A stretch of DNA of 64,000 bases from Ramazzottius varieornatus (GCA_001949185.1 BDGG01000009.1:1-64000); one strand, 5' to 3'; numbered from the stretch's first letter, positions 45,685 to 57,351 are shown. Notes: generated by a model from the letters alone, not told the origin. Translations and numbers: made by a program.

Positions 45685-46403
45685 ACATCATGTTCTTTCA
45701 GCCAATGGTTTGAAGTTTGAACTGGCTAATTTTATTGGTCCTTGGTCAAGACCGAATCTTGCGTCGTAAGTACTGCAGCCCAGCATAGTAGTACGACGTT
45801 GTTTACAACGGAACGGGAATCAGGCGTAGATGTTTGCTTGCGGTACCGCCACGGTTTAGCGACCATGCCATACGGTGGGCTGCGCGGGCCACGTCCGACG
45901 TTTGCCCGTACTTCGCTAATGTTCGCGCTATTCAACAATCGCTGCTTGCGGGAACTAAATTTCCGTTCGGTAGTCTGAGTGCCTTTGCGGCGGACTCCTG
46001 TGTGTATGAAAAATTCAGAATTTGGATTCTGGTCCGGGCTACCTTATCTAACTTAGGTCTGTTGTTAAAGCATAGCAAAACGGTGAAAGCACGAAATAAG
46101 CGATCAGAATTTGAAACCTCAATATTTAAAACTACCAACAGTAAAATATTTTAGCATTTGATATTAAAGCAAATATTTCGGTGTTTGATGTGGCAACCGT
46201 TGGGGTTAAACAACAATCAAGCACGCGTGTATGCAGCCAGGCGACTTTCAGACCCATCTCGAAAGAAATTTGGCGTGCGCTGAGGGCGCTACATGATTCT
46301 GCTGGAGCTGGAAGCTTTCGGTGTTGTTTTACGCATCCAGACCTAGTTATTTACTCTCGTCCTTCTGGTACGATAGCTCGCGCAAAATCAAAATGAAGTA
46401 CAC
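45685..46403. other. Intergenic region
   Basis: No supported gene. Short frames at 45732-46154 lack motifs and splice context. Probably the upstream region of the 601-aa protein gene. Confidence 0.4.
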
Positions 46404-46865
46404 GCACGGCGGGTAATTATGGGACACTAAAAATTATGGTACAGGCCTTTTCGCTACGGCGGCACGGGCAGGTAATTGTTACTACAAGTAAAAACCAGCA
46501 CTAAGGCTGCGTTGCTGTACGTACGTGCTGATTAGCAGAATGCGCGTCCTTCGAGGCTTTTTCGGTGTACTGTCGAAGTTCATTGGTCTTGAAGGGCTGG
46601 GACATTATGAAAAAACGGTTAAAGAAACGATATGCATTCGAGAGCGTCTTTGGATGAAAATGAATGAACAATCCTCAGCCTCGAAGCGCAGAAGTCAAAC
46701 AGCTGATCGGCTGATGGGCACTGTCCATGACAATTTTCTACAGTTAAATTTCACTGCGTTACGTCATACCATCGATTTTCGTTTCTGGCTCGCATTCAGG
46801 ATGTAAATTTGCTGTCCTTTCCGCCTGTACCATAATTTTTAGTGTCCCATAATTACCCGCCGTGC
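46404..46865. mobile_element. MITE, family D, copy 1
   Basis: 462 bases with inverted ends of about 43 bases: gcacggcgggtaattatggg at the left, cccataattacccgccgtgc at the right, followed inward by gacactaaaaattatggtac and its complement. No transposase frame. A shorter relative lies at 59956-60157. Confidence 0.88.
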
Positions 46866-47364
46866 ATGTCGTGTTGCCAGAGTTCTATGAGGTGGCGCGT
46901 GTTACATCATTGGTGTGTCAGCAATCACCAACCTCAAGATAATTTCCGGTCCATGGTGACAAGCAGCACATCCGAAACGGTGTACTCCGGCTAGTCTGAG
47001 CTAGATGGATTCGGCATCCATCCTACGGAAGCGATCGCTTTTCCTGCTTTTCTGGCATTGATCTGTTCCATACAACAAGTGCTGACCACCCTCGACAGAC
47101 TTGATCTGGATAGTGAAGCCCTCTCTTCACTCAGCCCTGTCTTCACTTAGCATCACCCAACTTCACTCCGCATCCAAACAGAGGCTCCTTGGTTACCACT
47201 GCGGAGCCACCTCTTCCGAAATTACGCCCTGCTACGCCCGCTGAAAGCCTGGAACAACCTTCTGCTGAATAAAGTTCCCGATAACCTAGTAAGTACCGTT
47301 TCAGTTTCATTGCTACTGTGGATATGAAGAGAAAATCTTCATGATTATGTTCTTATATATAAAT
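46866..47364. other. Intergenic region between two MITEs
   Basis: No coding region seen. No structure noted. Confidence 0.35.
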
Positions 47365-47578
47365 TACTGTACTCCCGCGATACACACGCCATACTCGTAC
47401 GTACGTCAGGAATGTGCACCTCCCGGGGGCAGAAAATTTGAACTTTATTGAATCAATAATCAGTCGAAAAGCTGTACTCTAAAGAGGAATCTTCCGCCAC
47501 TTCGTCACTTTTTTACTTGCAGTACTACTTTTCCTAATACAGAGGGAAGTATGGCGTGTGTATCGCGGGAGTACAGTA
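47365..47578. mobile_element. Short TA-flanked MITE, family E
   Basis: 214 bases. Left end tactgtactcccgcgataca, right end tgtatcgcgggagtacagta, an inverted repeat of about 28 bases continuing into cacgccata. TA at both borders. Single copy in the window. Confidence 0.88.
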
Positions 47579-47764
47579 TGTGATGTTTTCTTGTTTCGCT
47601 TATCGGTTTGCTTTGCAGTTTCTGAGAACAAATCCTGCTCTTTTCGATAAAAGGTACTTATTAGAATAAATTTCTGTGCAGGTTTTACTTGTTCGTTGGG
47701 TGCACCCGTGTGAACAGAAGGCCCCAAGAGACGCATTGATCAGAAGATGATAATCTAATCATCC

Positions 47765-49719
47765 TTATATGGGTATCGCAGGAGCTTGAGAGACCCCTGT
47801 CGTTCCTGCGATGTCTGCCATGACGTCTTCGTACGACGGCGGCGCACCCATAACTTTTCTCGTGTTTGCCGGTATGGTGTACAGCTCGTAGGGGTCTCTT
47901 GGGTCTGGATCTCTTGTGCTGCTCCGTTCTAGTGGGGCAGACGGCGTCAGATTGTGCTGCCGTTTGAGCGACCTGACGCAGCAAAGAAGGAAGGATCCCA
48001 GTATAATAAGCACAACACATAAGGACAAGACAAAATCCCAAGTAAATGTGCTGGTGGATCGGCTTGGATCATAATTTCGACATAATCTGTTCAAATAATC
48101 TGAGCGTAGCAGATCGGTCACTGGGTTTGTCGCATCCACCGTAGCCACATATCGCTTTGGGCAGTTGACCCGAGACTGATCATACTCGCAAGCGTACTTC
48201 TTGAGAATGTATCCGTGGAGTGCCGAGCAATAGTAAGTGTTGGTCGAACCTACGAAAATTGAAAGAACGTCGCTGCACGAAGAGGTAGTGCAGAGTGCTC
48301 CGCACATCTCCAAGAACCACCATTGTCTTCGCACACCACCTTTCCCCACCGTAGTCTCGTGATACCACCTTTTGTCCGGAGGCACCAGCTTTTGTTCACC
48401 ACAATTAATCAGTTGTAATTTGATTTACTCTGTCCACCACCTTTGTTTTCAAGGACCAACAAGGGCTTTTAGGTGAAAAACCAAAGATCGGCTCCTTCAG
48501 ACATTGACCACGTGCATCTCAAATTTGAACTTCTCCTAAAGCTGAACTGTCCCATCAAGATACATTTGTGATCAAGATATATGTGTGACGCCCTCATCAA
48601 CGGCTCAAAACCGAAAACGGCGTATGTCTCAAGTGAACTGCCGCGCCGTCGAGGAAGAGAAAGAACAGCGGTGGTATCGAAAAGCAAAGTTAGCGTGACC
48701 AGGGACTTGAGGGAGGTCTGGCAGGTGCAGTGGACAGACAAAAAATAACGATTCAGGAGACCCCGCCATCGATAAACACTTCTTGCCACCTGTACTACCG
48801 ATTTTGTAGTCATCTAACTTCTTGCCCTTGAAATCTGGTGAAAGTGGTCCTCGAGATCTCTGTTGGTGCTCCCAAATTGATGGACAGAGAAAACTGTGGT
48901 GCGTAGTGATTAGGAATTGAAAGGTGGTATCAGGGGACTACGGTGGTGGACGGTGGTTTTAGGAGCCTATGGTGGTGTTAGGTGATGTGCACAGCCTTCT
49001 CCAGAAGTATTAGTGTCATCGATTGCTCAGCATTCTGTTGCATATTTCTTACTGATCGTGTTCAAAACAATGAAATCCAGATCGAAGTCGCCATCCTCCA
49101 ATGCCAGATGGTTGTCTGTGTTCTCGAGGAACTCAAGCGTGATTGTCGGATTGAACTGATATTCAGAAAGCAGCTGTGCCACCGATGGTGACCGAAGAGG
49201 GCCAACTTCCGATGGAGCGATCCCACCTGTGAGATTCTTCTTTAAGACGGAAGTGGCTTGTTCATAGATGAGCACCGAGTGATATTGAGTCATTTGAAAT
49301 TTCCTATGGAAAGATGACGACATTTCGATGGAAAGAAAACATCGGTTCGGACGGTTCCTACAGTAAGTGGAGTTTACCTGATGTGGAAGTACAAGGCGAA
49401 TCTCTCAGTAGGATGACGCAGAGGGACAAGATCACCGGGCACAGGGTTGACAGCGATGCGGACTGTACACCGACCGACGCCCGGAGGATTTCGAAACGTC
49501 AAGCTGCCGGCGGCCGAGCAAGAGATCCACAGTGTCTGATTGCAATAATCCTCCCAATAATCTGTAAAACAATGACCTGGCATCATATGTTCCACCAAGA
49601 CCTTCTACACTATATTACCGCTTCGTTTACCTACATTGTGGATATACTTCGTGCAAAGCAGATAGCTGCCGAAGACTAATAAAAAGAAGAAAGACGCCAA
49701 ATTTCATGATATCCATCAT
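47765..49719 (-). CDS. Type I membrane protein with PPxY motif
   Basis: Minus-strand exons 49635-49719, 49378-49561, 49053-49303 and 47765-48249 sum to 1005 bases (334 aa) with in-frame joins. It starts with a signal peptide (MKFGVFLLFISLRQLSAL). The extracellular part has paired cysteines (EDYCNQTLWISCS, GRCTVRI; later YYCSALH, KKYACEYDQ, RVNCPKRYV) and sequons (NQT, NLT). One membrane helix follows (FVLSLCVVLIILGSFLLCC), then a basic stop-transfer segment. The cytoplasmic tail contains MGAPPSYEDVM, a PPxY WW-domain ligand typical of NEDD4-family ubiquitin-ligase adaptors and Shisa-like proteins. I do not recognise an orthologue. The 803-base third intron is rich in ggtggt repeats (about 48880-48985) on the plus strand. 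Confidence 0.72.
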
Positions 49720-50490
49720 GGTACATCACTTCCCACTCAGACTCCAGTCTAAATTCGTCCCGTAAAGACTGGTCCATAGTTCTACCCATGTTAGACCTGC
49801 GAAATTTATGATTGCATTCTTATCTTCCGTGTAGATTTGGGTATCGAGGAGATAACAACGAGCCTTCTGGTCCTTATGGTGTAAACTATCATATCTTCAA
49901 TGTGAGCTTTCTGCTTCTGAGGAAGGTACGATACGGAGGAGACTCACGTGAACGAGCCAGAGACCTTGTGCCATTCTCACGAACAAACGAAACTTCGCGG
50001 GGTCTGTTCAGATTTTATGAGTTGCTTCGGGTCTTTGGAATTCCCATTCAATTTTTCTCTCGGAGCGGCCCAAATGAGCCAAAGCTGCGCATTTCTGCAT
50101 ATAAGGTCTCGCGTTGAATATCGGTAGTGCGATCGGTTGACGTCGTGTGGTTGTGTACTTCCAGCAGGCTGCAAAACATCATTTAGTATGACTCATTATT
50201 CTCCATTGAGTATTCGGCTACAAAACCATGTCTTTGTGCATCAGTCATTGTTTTACTGACAAAAGTGACAAATTGTCGGCCTCATTTAACCACGCCACGT
50301 TGGCTACGAAATCAAAGAAATAACCTCATTCATATGCATCGGGCAAAGAACTCTTACTCCACTCTGCATTGATAGCTCTGAATATCAAAATAGTCCTACG
50401 AGAAAACGGTTGAGTACCACACATACGAAATCAGAAACTCCTGAGGAAGCAAAAAGGAAACAAAAAATGCGACATTTTCAAGAACTCCGG
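49720..50490. other. Intergenic region with one unexplained plus-strand frame
   Basis: A 101-codon plus-strand frame (49812-50117; RFGYRGDNNEPSGPYGVNYH) is Asn/Arg-rich but starts on a poor context and has no recognised domain. It may be a decayed fragment. Otherwise no gene seen. Confidence 0.3.
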
Positions 50491-53400
50491 TCACACTTCC
50501 GTGTGTATCTTTGGCGAAGATTGTCCAGGCTTTGATTCCGTCTCAACAGACTTCATTTCCACATCACCGTCGGCTGAGCTAACTTTCTCGTCGTTCTTCG
50601 CCTGGCCGTCGATGGGCTTCACTGGGATCACTATCCGATGGTGTCCAGTTCCCGAGGTAGACTGCGCTGTGCCGCTGGTGAATACGGCGGGGATATTTTT
50701 TTTCTTCTCCGACTTCTTCTCCGACTTCTTCTCCTCCTTCTTTTCTTCCTTCGTTGCATTATTTTCGGTCTTCCTCGGCGATGCATCTCTCTGTTTTGAG
50801 TCGTCAGACTTTGCCGAAACGCTATCCGAAGCCGAACCTTTCGTTTCGAGGAGGCTGACTAGTTCGTGCACCCTCTTCACCGACCGCTTCCTTGCGTTTC
50901 TCACTTCTTCAACCCCATCAGTCGGTATCAGATCGAGCTTCAGTATGGCCTGCGTTAATAGCTCATCCAGTAACTTGTACTCGTAGTCGCCTTTGGAGCC
51001 TTGGAAATCGTTGATTCTCTTCTCCAGCTCTTTAACGTGCTCGTTGATTTCTTCAATCTTTTCTAAAGGCGTCCTGGGCTTTGGTGGTGGAGCCGATGTG
51101 GCTTCTGAACGTGGGACTGGTGCTGAAGCGGAGCGCGGTGCGTCAGGTTCGCCTTTGACAACGATGGGTACTCGGTGCTGCTTGCCTTCACCGTCGGCTG
51201 AACTGGCGCCTTTACCTGGAGACGACTGTTTCGTAGGTTCAGGACCAGTTGGCGCGGAAGCTGGTCGAGTAAAACCCATAGGAATAGGCTCTGAAGGATC
51301 ACGCTTGGGGATGTAACCCATCGGTATTGGTTCGGTAGACTTCTGTGCTGCTTGAGGTTTAGGCTGAGTTTGAGGCTGGCCTGCAAAGTAAAAATCGGCC
51401 TTAGGAAACGCACAATGAATTCAATATTACATCGGATTTCGGAGTTCGACTGGGAGGCCGGCGCAGGCGTCCACACAATGCCAACGACAAAGTGCGCCAC
51501 TTGAGTCCAAGAGGCTGCACGTCTGGGTGGCGGGCGTCCCAATTGGGCTCCGCGCTTGAAAATTTGACAGTCAGTGCAAGCACGAAGAGAGAGTCTGGAC
51601 CAAGGGAAAACGAAGGCAACGTAAAGTTTAACCGTCGAAAATTGTCGAGAGTTGCCTGAAACTAACTGTACTTTCCGACAATCTTCTACGGCTGAGTCTT
51701 ACGGTGCCCCCTTTTTCACTTGGTCCAGACATTCTCTTCCTGCGTGTGCTGTATGAAATAGACTGCAGGCTGACCCCTGCTCAGGCTGTGGTGAACTTAC
51801 TGTTGTTGCTCTTTTGGTGTTCGACTTTGATAGGGATAGGTATATCTTTCGATCGTGAAGGAAATTCCCGGCCAACTGACCCTCCACGAAGGTCACGGTT
51901 AAATGAGTGGAAGTTTCTGGGGAGTGTTGACGAGAAGGTGGAAGACGTCTCCGTTGGGCTTCCAGAAGAAGTAGTGTTAGCGTCGATACCGCTGTCTGAA
52001 CTGTTGGAGGGGATGACGCGGCTACTGGGTCTCGGTTTGGGTGGAACAGGCGGCGGTGCAGCTGGCTGTGGTGAGTGAGGTCGCGCAAAGTCAGGTTGTG
52101 ATGAAGGGCGAAAGTTCGAACCGGACGGTGGAGGAACTGAACGCGGGATGGCGCCCTTGCTCTGCCGCATTAAATTCTCGTCATAGTCGGGGATGGGCGA
52201 AGCCGGTTTCTCGCTTGTGGGAGATTGCTGAATGTTGATGGGAATGTTCCGTACGTAGGAACTACGCTCGTCTTCTTTGGGTATCTTGAAGCGGCGTTCG
52301 TGAAAAGCGTCCTCCATGTCCCGGTTTTCGAACTACAGTGGAAGAAATCGAAAATTACTACATGTAATGGTTTTTGGAGTATTGTATGCACAGTGTGTAC
52401 TTCATCAAGGTTTCGAATTATATTACTGTAAATTTCACATTTTAACTGTGGGTGAAATCGGGATTGTCTTCACGTAGATTCCGACTCACGTAATTTGTTA
52501 TCGATTTTTTTTGCGATGCGGTTGCCGCATACTTCCCCTGGAATGTATTATCATCAGCTGTTTAATATGCAAGACTTGATGTTGAGCCGTGAGTCACGTC
52601 TGAGCAATGTTAATGGAGGCAATAATGTCGTGTAAAATTACTCAAGTGCTCTTCGAACGCTTACAAGCCGCGTCAGCATTACATTGAGCAAATCCACACC
52701 ACTGAAGCCTCGTCTTTCTGCCCGATTTTTTCAGCCACATTTTCAAAAAAATATTCTGGTCGAAAAAAAAACCCGAGTCATACTGCTGACCCGAGTCAAG
52801 CCGAGTCATACTGCTGACCAGCTGTTTCACAAACTAATTTGATGGGGGCGAGAGGCTCGGGGACAGTCTGGTCTGATGTTGAGTGACGTTATACGGATGC
52901 GGTCAGTCTAGCGTAACATCACACTTCCTGGTTGCTGTCGTATTTTTTTCTTCTCCACCATTAATGCAGATGCGCTGCTTTTTCTCTCACGCTTCATCGA
53001 CATCGAAGGATGCTTCTGCGCAGTACCTCGAACTGTTCGGCTCAACACTGTCAACAGTAGCCGAATAGCTATGGGCATATGTTGTTGTGTGGGACTGTAT
53101 ACTTTTATTGCTGCTTGCTGTGGATAACAAAGTTGCTTCCGTCTAACTTAGGCGTGTGTGACCAAATTTCACCAACCACTCTATGGCCCATGGCAATGCA
53201 AACAGCATAACAGCTTTCCGCAGCTCGTAATATGCTTTGCTTCTCGTCAACCAACACAAACTTTCGGCGTAAACAGCAGAGGCTTCAACGCGCCCGGGGT
53301 CGCCCTTTCTTTGACCTTGCCATGTATTACCATATCGATTCTGTGTACCGTATTGAGGACAGACATGACTATACTGTAGCGCAGTATTGGCTCACCCATC

Positions 53401-53566
53401 GATCAAATGCGGGATCTCGTTGGGCCCGAAAGTTCCGCGATTGTTCGTTAAAACGATTGCGCATCCGTTCAAATTCCCCACTTGGGTCGACCTCGAAATC
53501 CATCGATTCGGCACCACCGGCACGTGATGGGAAATGATCGTTCCCAAAAGTGTACCGTCGAGCCAT
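50491..53566 (-). CDS. BAG3: BAG3/starvin-like co-chaperone
   Basis: BAG-domain protein, binding the Hsp70 ATPase domain as a nucleotide-exchange co-chaperone. Minus-strand exons are 53396-53566, 51801-52332 and 50491-51380, summing to 1593 bases (530 aa). The BAG domain lies in the last exon (about residues 325-405): PLEKIEEINEHVKELEKRI, NDFQG, YKLLDELLTQAILKLDLI, EVRNARKRSVKRVHELVSLLE. IPV-type motifs that in BAG3 bind small heat-shock proteins are present: KDIPIPIKVEH, plus HRVPIVVK and HHRIVIPVKP. A proline-rich SH3-ligand-like run (PPPVPPKPRPSS) is present. The repeat EPIPMGYIPK / EPIPMGF is unusual. No WW domain is seen, which fits invertebrate starvin better than vertebrate BAG3. The tail is Lys/Glu-rich. 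The first exon (MARRYTFGNDHF) is assigned by phase and is less certain. The 420-base intron holds a family A MITE. Confidence 0.85.
51430..51550. repeat. Hairpin MITE, family A, diverged
   Basis: Lies in the BAG3-like intron 51381-51800. Core gaggccggcgcaggc and agtgcgccacttg. It is the last family A copy in the window. Confidence 0.55.
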
Positions 53567-54430
53567 TAAAGCCTTCTTTCAATGCAGGAACCAAGCAAGG
53601 GGTTCGATGGCAGATAAAGCAATACCCGCAGAAACAAAACACAAAAGATATTCCGCTGATCGACAACACAATCAAGACGTTGCTTCAGAAAAAGAAGAGA
53701 GAAACCAGAAAAAAGGAGCAGGTGAAATGAAAACGACGCAGAAAGCGGTAAGAAGGTAAAGATGTCGTTGACTCAAATGTTGACTGGTAATACTCGAAGG
53801 TACACTAAAACCATTTCCAGTGTAGGTAAATTTCGCTCAAGTTCGAAGAAGGCAATATGCCATGCAGTGAAGGTTGGTTCTGCTGAGTCAGTTCTGCACT
53901 CTACAAACTTGCTGCTCTAGAACAGACGACACAGTCGAACTTGTCACGAAGAAGTTGCAAAGTCAAATAAAGCAAGGCGATATTTGCTGGTACTCGGGTT
54001 GAGCAGTTGTACGATTGCCGACGTCAGCACGCGGTCTCTGGTAGAGAACCATCAGGAAGTACGTCGAAAGTTCGAGCGCACACTCCACCTTCTGTACACA
54101 TGACTCATGTGAGCGGAGAGTCTTGTATTCCTTGAGTTATCTCTATCCAGTTTGTGCTGTGGTTTACTGCGAGAGAAAAAACAGACAGATTCGATTACAG
54201 GCCTTTCAGTGGGAAGTGGGTAATAAGGTTCTTTACATCGATTCAAGTTCGCACGACTGTCTCCAAGACTGAAGAACTTGCTACGAGTGGTCCGTGCTAC
54301 CAAGCTTGGTTATCTGCCCACTACTGTACGAGGTACCGGCATGTTGACGATATGAGCGATGAGGAGCATCAGCTTTGAGTGATTTGTGGCCTTACATGGA
54401 ATGACAAGGTTAACCGTTTATTAGATATAT
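53567..54430. other. Intergenic region
   Basis: Short frames at 53469-53759 and 54052-54378 have no motifs. The first overlaps the BAG3-like first exon in antisense. No supported gene. Confidence 0.35.
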
Positions 54431-54880
54431 GGACTTCGGCGGCCCAGTTTCCGTATGAACTTTTTTAACTCCGAACGACCCTTCTACTGACTTGAAGTTC
54501 TTGACAATATTAAAGGCCATGCAGCGTTAGTTTCGCCACGGGCTGAACTCTTACAAAACTGTTCGCCCTACTCGGAAGATGTTCCCAAAATTCTGGGGGT
54601 GCTCACCAGCTGAGATACCACCACATGGGGATTTTTCGTCCGAACAGATGTAGGTGCATTAAAATGCCGTATGATGTCACTGTGACATTGAAATAATCTC
54701 ACTCAAAATTTTGAGCCCCTTCAGATTTTTCTGACGGGGACACCTGATCACTGGTCAGACGGCCAAATGAACCTCAGCAGTGTGTTCCTCGATATCTGTT
54801 ATACATGACTGCATCACCAGTTTAACTGTGCCCTTGGGTCCCAAAACTTCACGTATAGCTTGTTTTCCTCAAGAGTACGG
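54431..54880. repeat. Diverged dispersed repeat, family F, copy 1
   Basis: Shares an ordered set of similar blocks with 58055-58440: cttcggcggcccagttt, ccgaacgaccctt, catgccgtat/atgccaaaatg, tgacgtca-like sites, gatcactggtcaga / gatctgaccagtgatc, then gtgttc. Identity is low, so this is an old repeat of unknown type. Confidence 0.55.
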
Positions 54881-55411
54881 TCGCTGTTACCAGCACTCCT
54901 CCACCCAGTCGAGGAAGCCGAACCAGCGGGTACAATGACTATAAAGTGATTGGCAAATTTGACCGTGGCAGGGTCGGAAATACAGAACGCGACTCTTCAA
55001 TACAGGAAGCAGCAGGCTGGTTGCCTCTCCCGAATGCTCCGATTAAGGCAGCAGATGTCATTCTCTTACTCGTCTCCTCCACCGTTTCCTGTCCACGAAA
55101 CAGTATCCACTTAGCTGGACGTAACGTGATAATCAGAAAGAGTTCCGAAAGTCACAAAGTCACGAAGCAGGGAAAAAGAGAGGAGTGGTACGATGGGAAA
55201 GCAGTGGTCAGTCCACGTTAACCAAAATTAACTCGCTCAATTTTAGTATTGCGGCAACAAGCGGAATGCTGGTCGCGAAAGTCATGAAGCGTTACAGTGA
55301 AGGGTCTTGTGTCTTACTTTGATACTTTTACTTGATGACTTAGAGTGTCTTCAACAACGATGTCAATTTATTGCGCAGAAGGAATGAAACGAGCATAGTA
55401 ACGGATATGCA
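54881..55411. other. Intergenic region
   Basis: A 91-codon plus-strand frame (54946-55221) has no recognisable motif and is not called. Nothing else seen. Confidence 0.35.
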
Positions 55412-55827
55412 TTAAGCACGACCACGTCCATTAGCTGCAGCGCTGCTTCCCGCTCCATCGGCTGGCTTAGAGTCTGCAGCGCTACCTGCCAGTGCACTGC
55501 CTGCGGCATTGGGCTCGGCGTTGGGGTCAGTGTCGGTATCGCTATTAGTACTACCGTTACCAGTTGATGGTGCAAGTGCCGATGGGCTCCCGGATCCGGA
55601 CGGAGAGCTGCCATAGATGGTAGCGGGCACGCTACTGGGAAGCAGCTGTCCGTTGGTGCCTCTGGTGATTGAGCCGATGGTGTTGCAGTTATCCGAGATG
55701 CAGAGACAGCTTGGTCCGCCGTCTGGCAAATGGGGGAAGCAGTAGACTCCTCTATTCGTTAGCATTGGCCGATCAACATCGAGCGAGATTTTCCATGCGA
55801 AGGCACAAATGCGGGCCACACTGGTTG
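55412..55827 (-). CDS. Possible small secreted Cys-rich protein, last exon
   Basis: Open minus-strand exon with acceptor attgtag, reading RICAFAWKISLDVDRPM, GVYCFPHLPDGGPSCLC, ISDNCNTIGS, then an Ala/Ser/Gly/Asn/Asp-rich tail (NSDTDTDPNAEPNAAGS) to the stop at 55412-55414. The closing CLCISDNCN resembles the C-x-C-x2-D-x-CN ending of Ly6/three-finger-fold proteins. The Ala/Ser-rich tail could be a linker to a GPI site, but no strong C-terminal hydrophobic segment is seen. An upstream exon may lie near 56110-56220 (DNTGCATHYYLAAEKIS, followed by a gtaag donor), with the hairpin element 55874-56061 in the intron. Weakly supported. Confidence 0.4.
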
Positions 55828-55873
55828 CTACAATAATCAAATCGAAAATGTACACCCAGCACCACTATGGGCG

Positions 55874-56061
55874 GCGGATGCGCTCACCGTAAAAATACCT
55901 ATCGAAACTGGTAGCCACATGTTTTGATAGCTAGGTTGTTTCGATATAGGTGGTTGTTTCGATAGCTATCATAACCAGTACCTATCAGTTTGTGTTTAGA
56001 TAGCTATCGAAACATGTAGCTACCAGTTTCGACAGGTACTTTTTGCGGTGACCGCATCCGC
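55874..56061. mobile_element. Fold-back element, family G
   Basis: 188 bases. Left end gcggatgcgctcaccgtaaa, right end tttttgcggtgaccgcatcc, with further inverted segments (acctatcgaaactggtagc / gctaccagtttcgacaggt) and internal repeats of gatagctatcgaaac. Nearly the whole element can fold on itself. Confidence 0.85.
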
Positions 56062-56399
56062 AGCCCATACACCACAAGCAACACCAGAACGCGGTTCTAA
56101 GTATCAACTTAACACCAGTCGCGCACTGAGTAATGGAGCTTCGATAGCAGCTACGACACTTACCCGAGATTTTTTCTGCTGCAAGATAGTAATGCGTGGC
56201 ACATCCAGTATTATCAGGCAATACAACAGTCGACCCTGTTTACGTAATTGGCACATGAGTCGGAGAACCTGCTCAGCTTTGCTGGATCGTTTGACCAACA
56301 ATCGGCCTGGTCTCTGCTGCCGTCCAGAACAGCATGACCGTCCCAAAGCGACTGCGGGGACGTGCATATGATGCACATGCTTACCACTAAAGAACGGAG

Positions 56400-57000
56400 C
56401 TGTTACCGGCAGGCACCGCTGAAGACGAAAATGTTGGGGCTAGGTAGTCACTAAAAAGCTCTGTTAATGTTCTCTGCCGTACTTCCGAAAGCTCCCCCTG
56501 CGGACACTTCGAAAACATTCAGACTGGCAGTCCAGCAAGCTATCCACACGACGAACTTGCAGATCGAACGACGGAATATCTTCATATCAGAACAAAGGAA
56601 AAGCTGGTGAACGTCGGGAGATGCAGGTAGTAAGACAGATAACGCTGCGAGTACCACATTGATTCCACAGGCGAAAGCTGTTTCAACTTAACACTGAACG
56701 ACTTGTCCGAAGGAGTACCGACAGACATGAAAGTACGACTTAGTAATGTTTGTGGTCTGCCCAACAGTAACAAAGGAGAAAAGTCTGTCCTTGGATGTCA
56801 TGGAGACACCCTACATGCGTTGTCCAGTTTACACCGGACACGGATAGTCGATCTGCTTGAACGTCATCAGTGCGAAAGCCACTTGACCACAACCGGGTAT
56901 ATGAATTCTCGCGGACAGCTCAACTTTCCCTAGGCATCTTACTAGTGAATTCTTCAGGATGTTAGCGTAAGCAATTTTTAACAAAGGTTTTCAATTTGCT
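56400..57000. other. Intergenic region
   Basis: Short frames on both strands (56451-56657, 56703-56933) without motifs. No supported gene. Confidence 0.35.
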
Positions 57001-57262
57001 GTACCATTGCCGAAGTATTGTTGTAAAAGTGGCAAATCAATCAATCGACAATCCGGGCGGGGTCGTAAGGCGGTACAATCAGAGGCCTTGATTAGTACTT
57101 TACTGAAATTACAGCCCAACATTCAGCTATCTCAGAATCACCACTTGGTTCGCAAACCGTTATTGAGCAAAAGATCTTCAANNNNNNNNNNNNNNNNNNN
57201 NNNNNNNNNNNNNNNNNNNNNNNNNNNNNNNCACTTTTACAACAATACTTCGGCAATGGTAG
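57001..57262. mobile_element. Hairpin element, family H (contains gap)
   Basis: Left end gtaccattgccgaagtattg, right end caatacttcggcaatggtag, continuing inward as ttgtaaaagtg / cacttttacaa. 50 N occupy the right half. No coding sequence. Confidence 0.82.
57182..57231. other. Assembly gap (50 N)
   Basis: The second run of N in the window, immediately next to the right arm of an inverted repeat. Confidence 0.95.
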
Positions 57263-57351
57263 TTGCTACGGATTAGTTATTACTTGGTATGCTATACAGG
57301 GCAGACAACGGTCAAAGAAAACAAGTCCAGTGGCGAAGAAATCGTACATGT

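Noticed and set aside
48469..48813. 114-codon minus-strand frame between exons of the PPxY protein
   Set aside because: It is in the intron, has no motif, and the flanking exons join in phase without it.
898..51550. The hairpin repeats as a CRISPR array or tRNA-like genes
   Set aside because: The units are dispersed, inverted rather than direct, and lie in eukaryotic introns. No regular spacing and no cloverleaf were found.
898..51550. Family A elements as introners (introns created by the element)
   Set aside because: Element ends do not coincide with the splice sites. They start tens of bases inside existing introns.
53482..53759. Lys/Gln-rich plus-strand frames
   Set aside because: Overlap the first BAG3-like exon in antisense, low complexity, no support.
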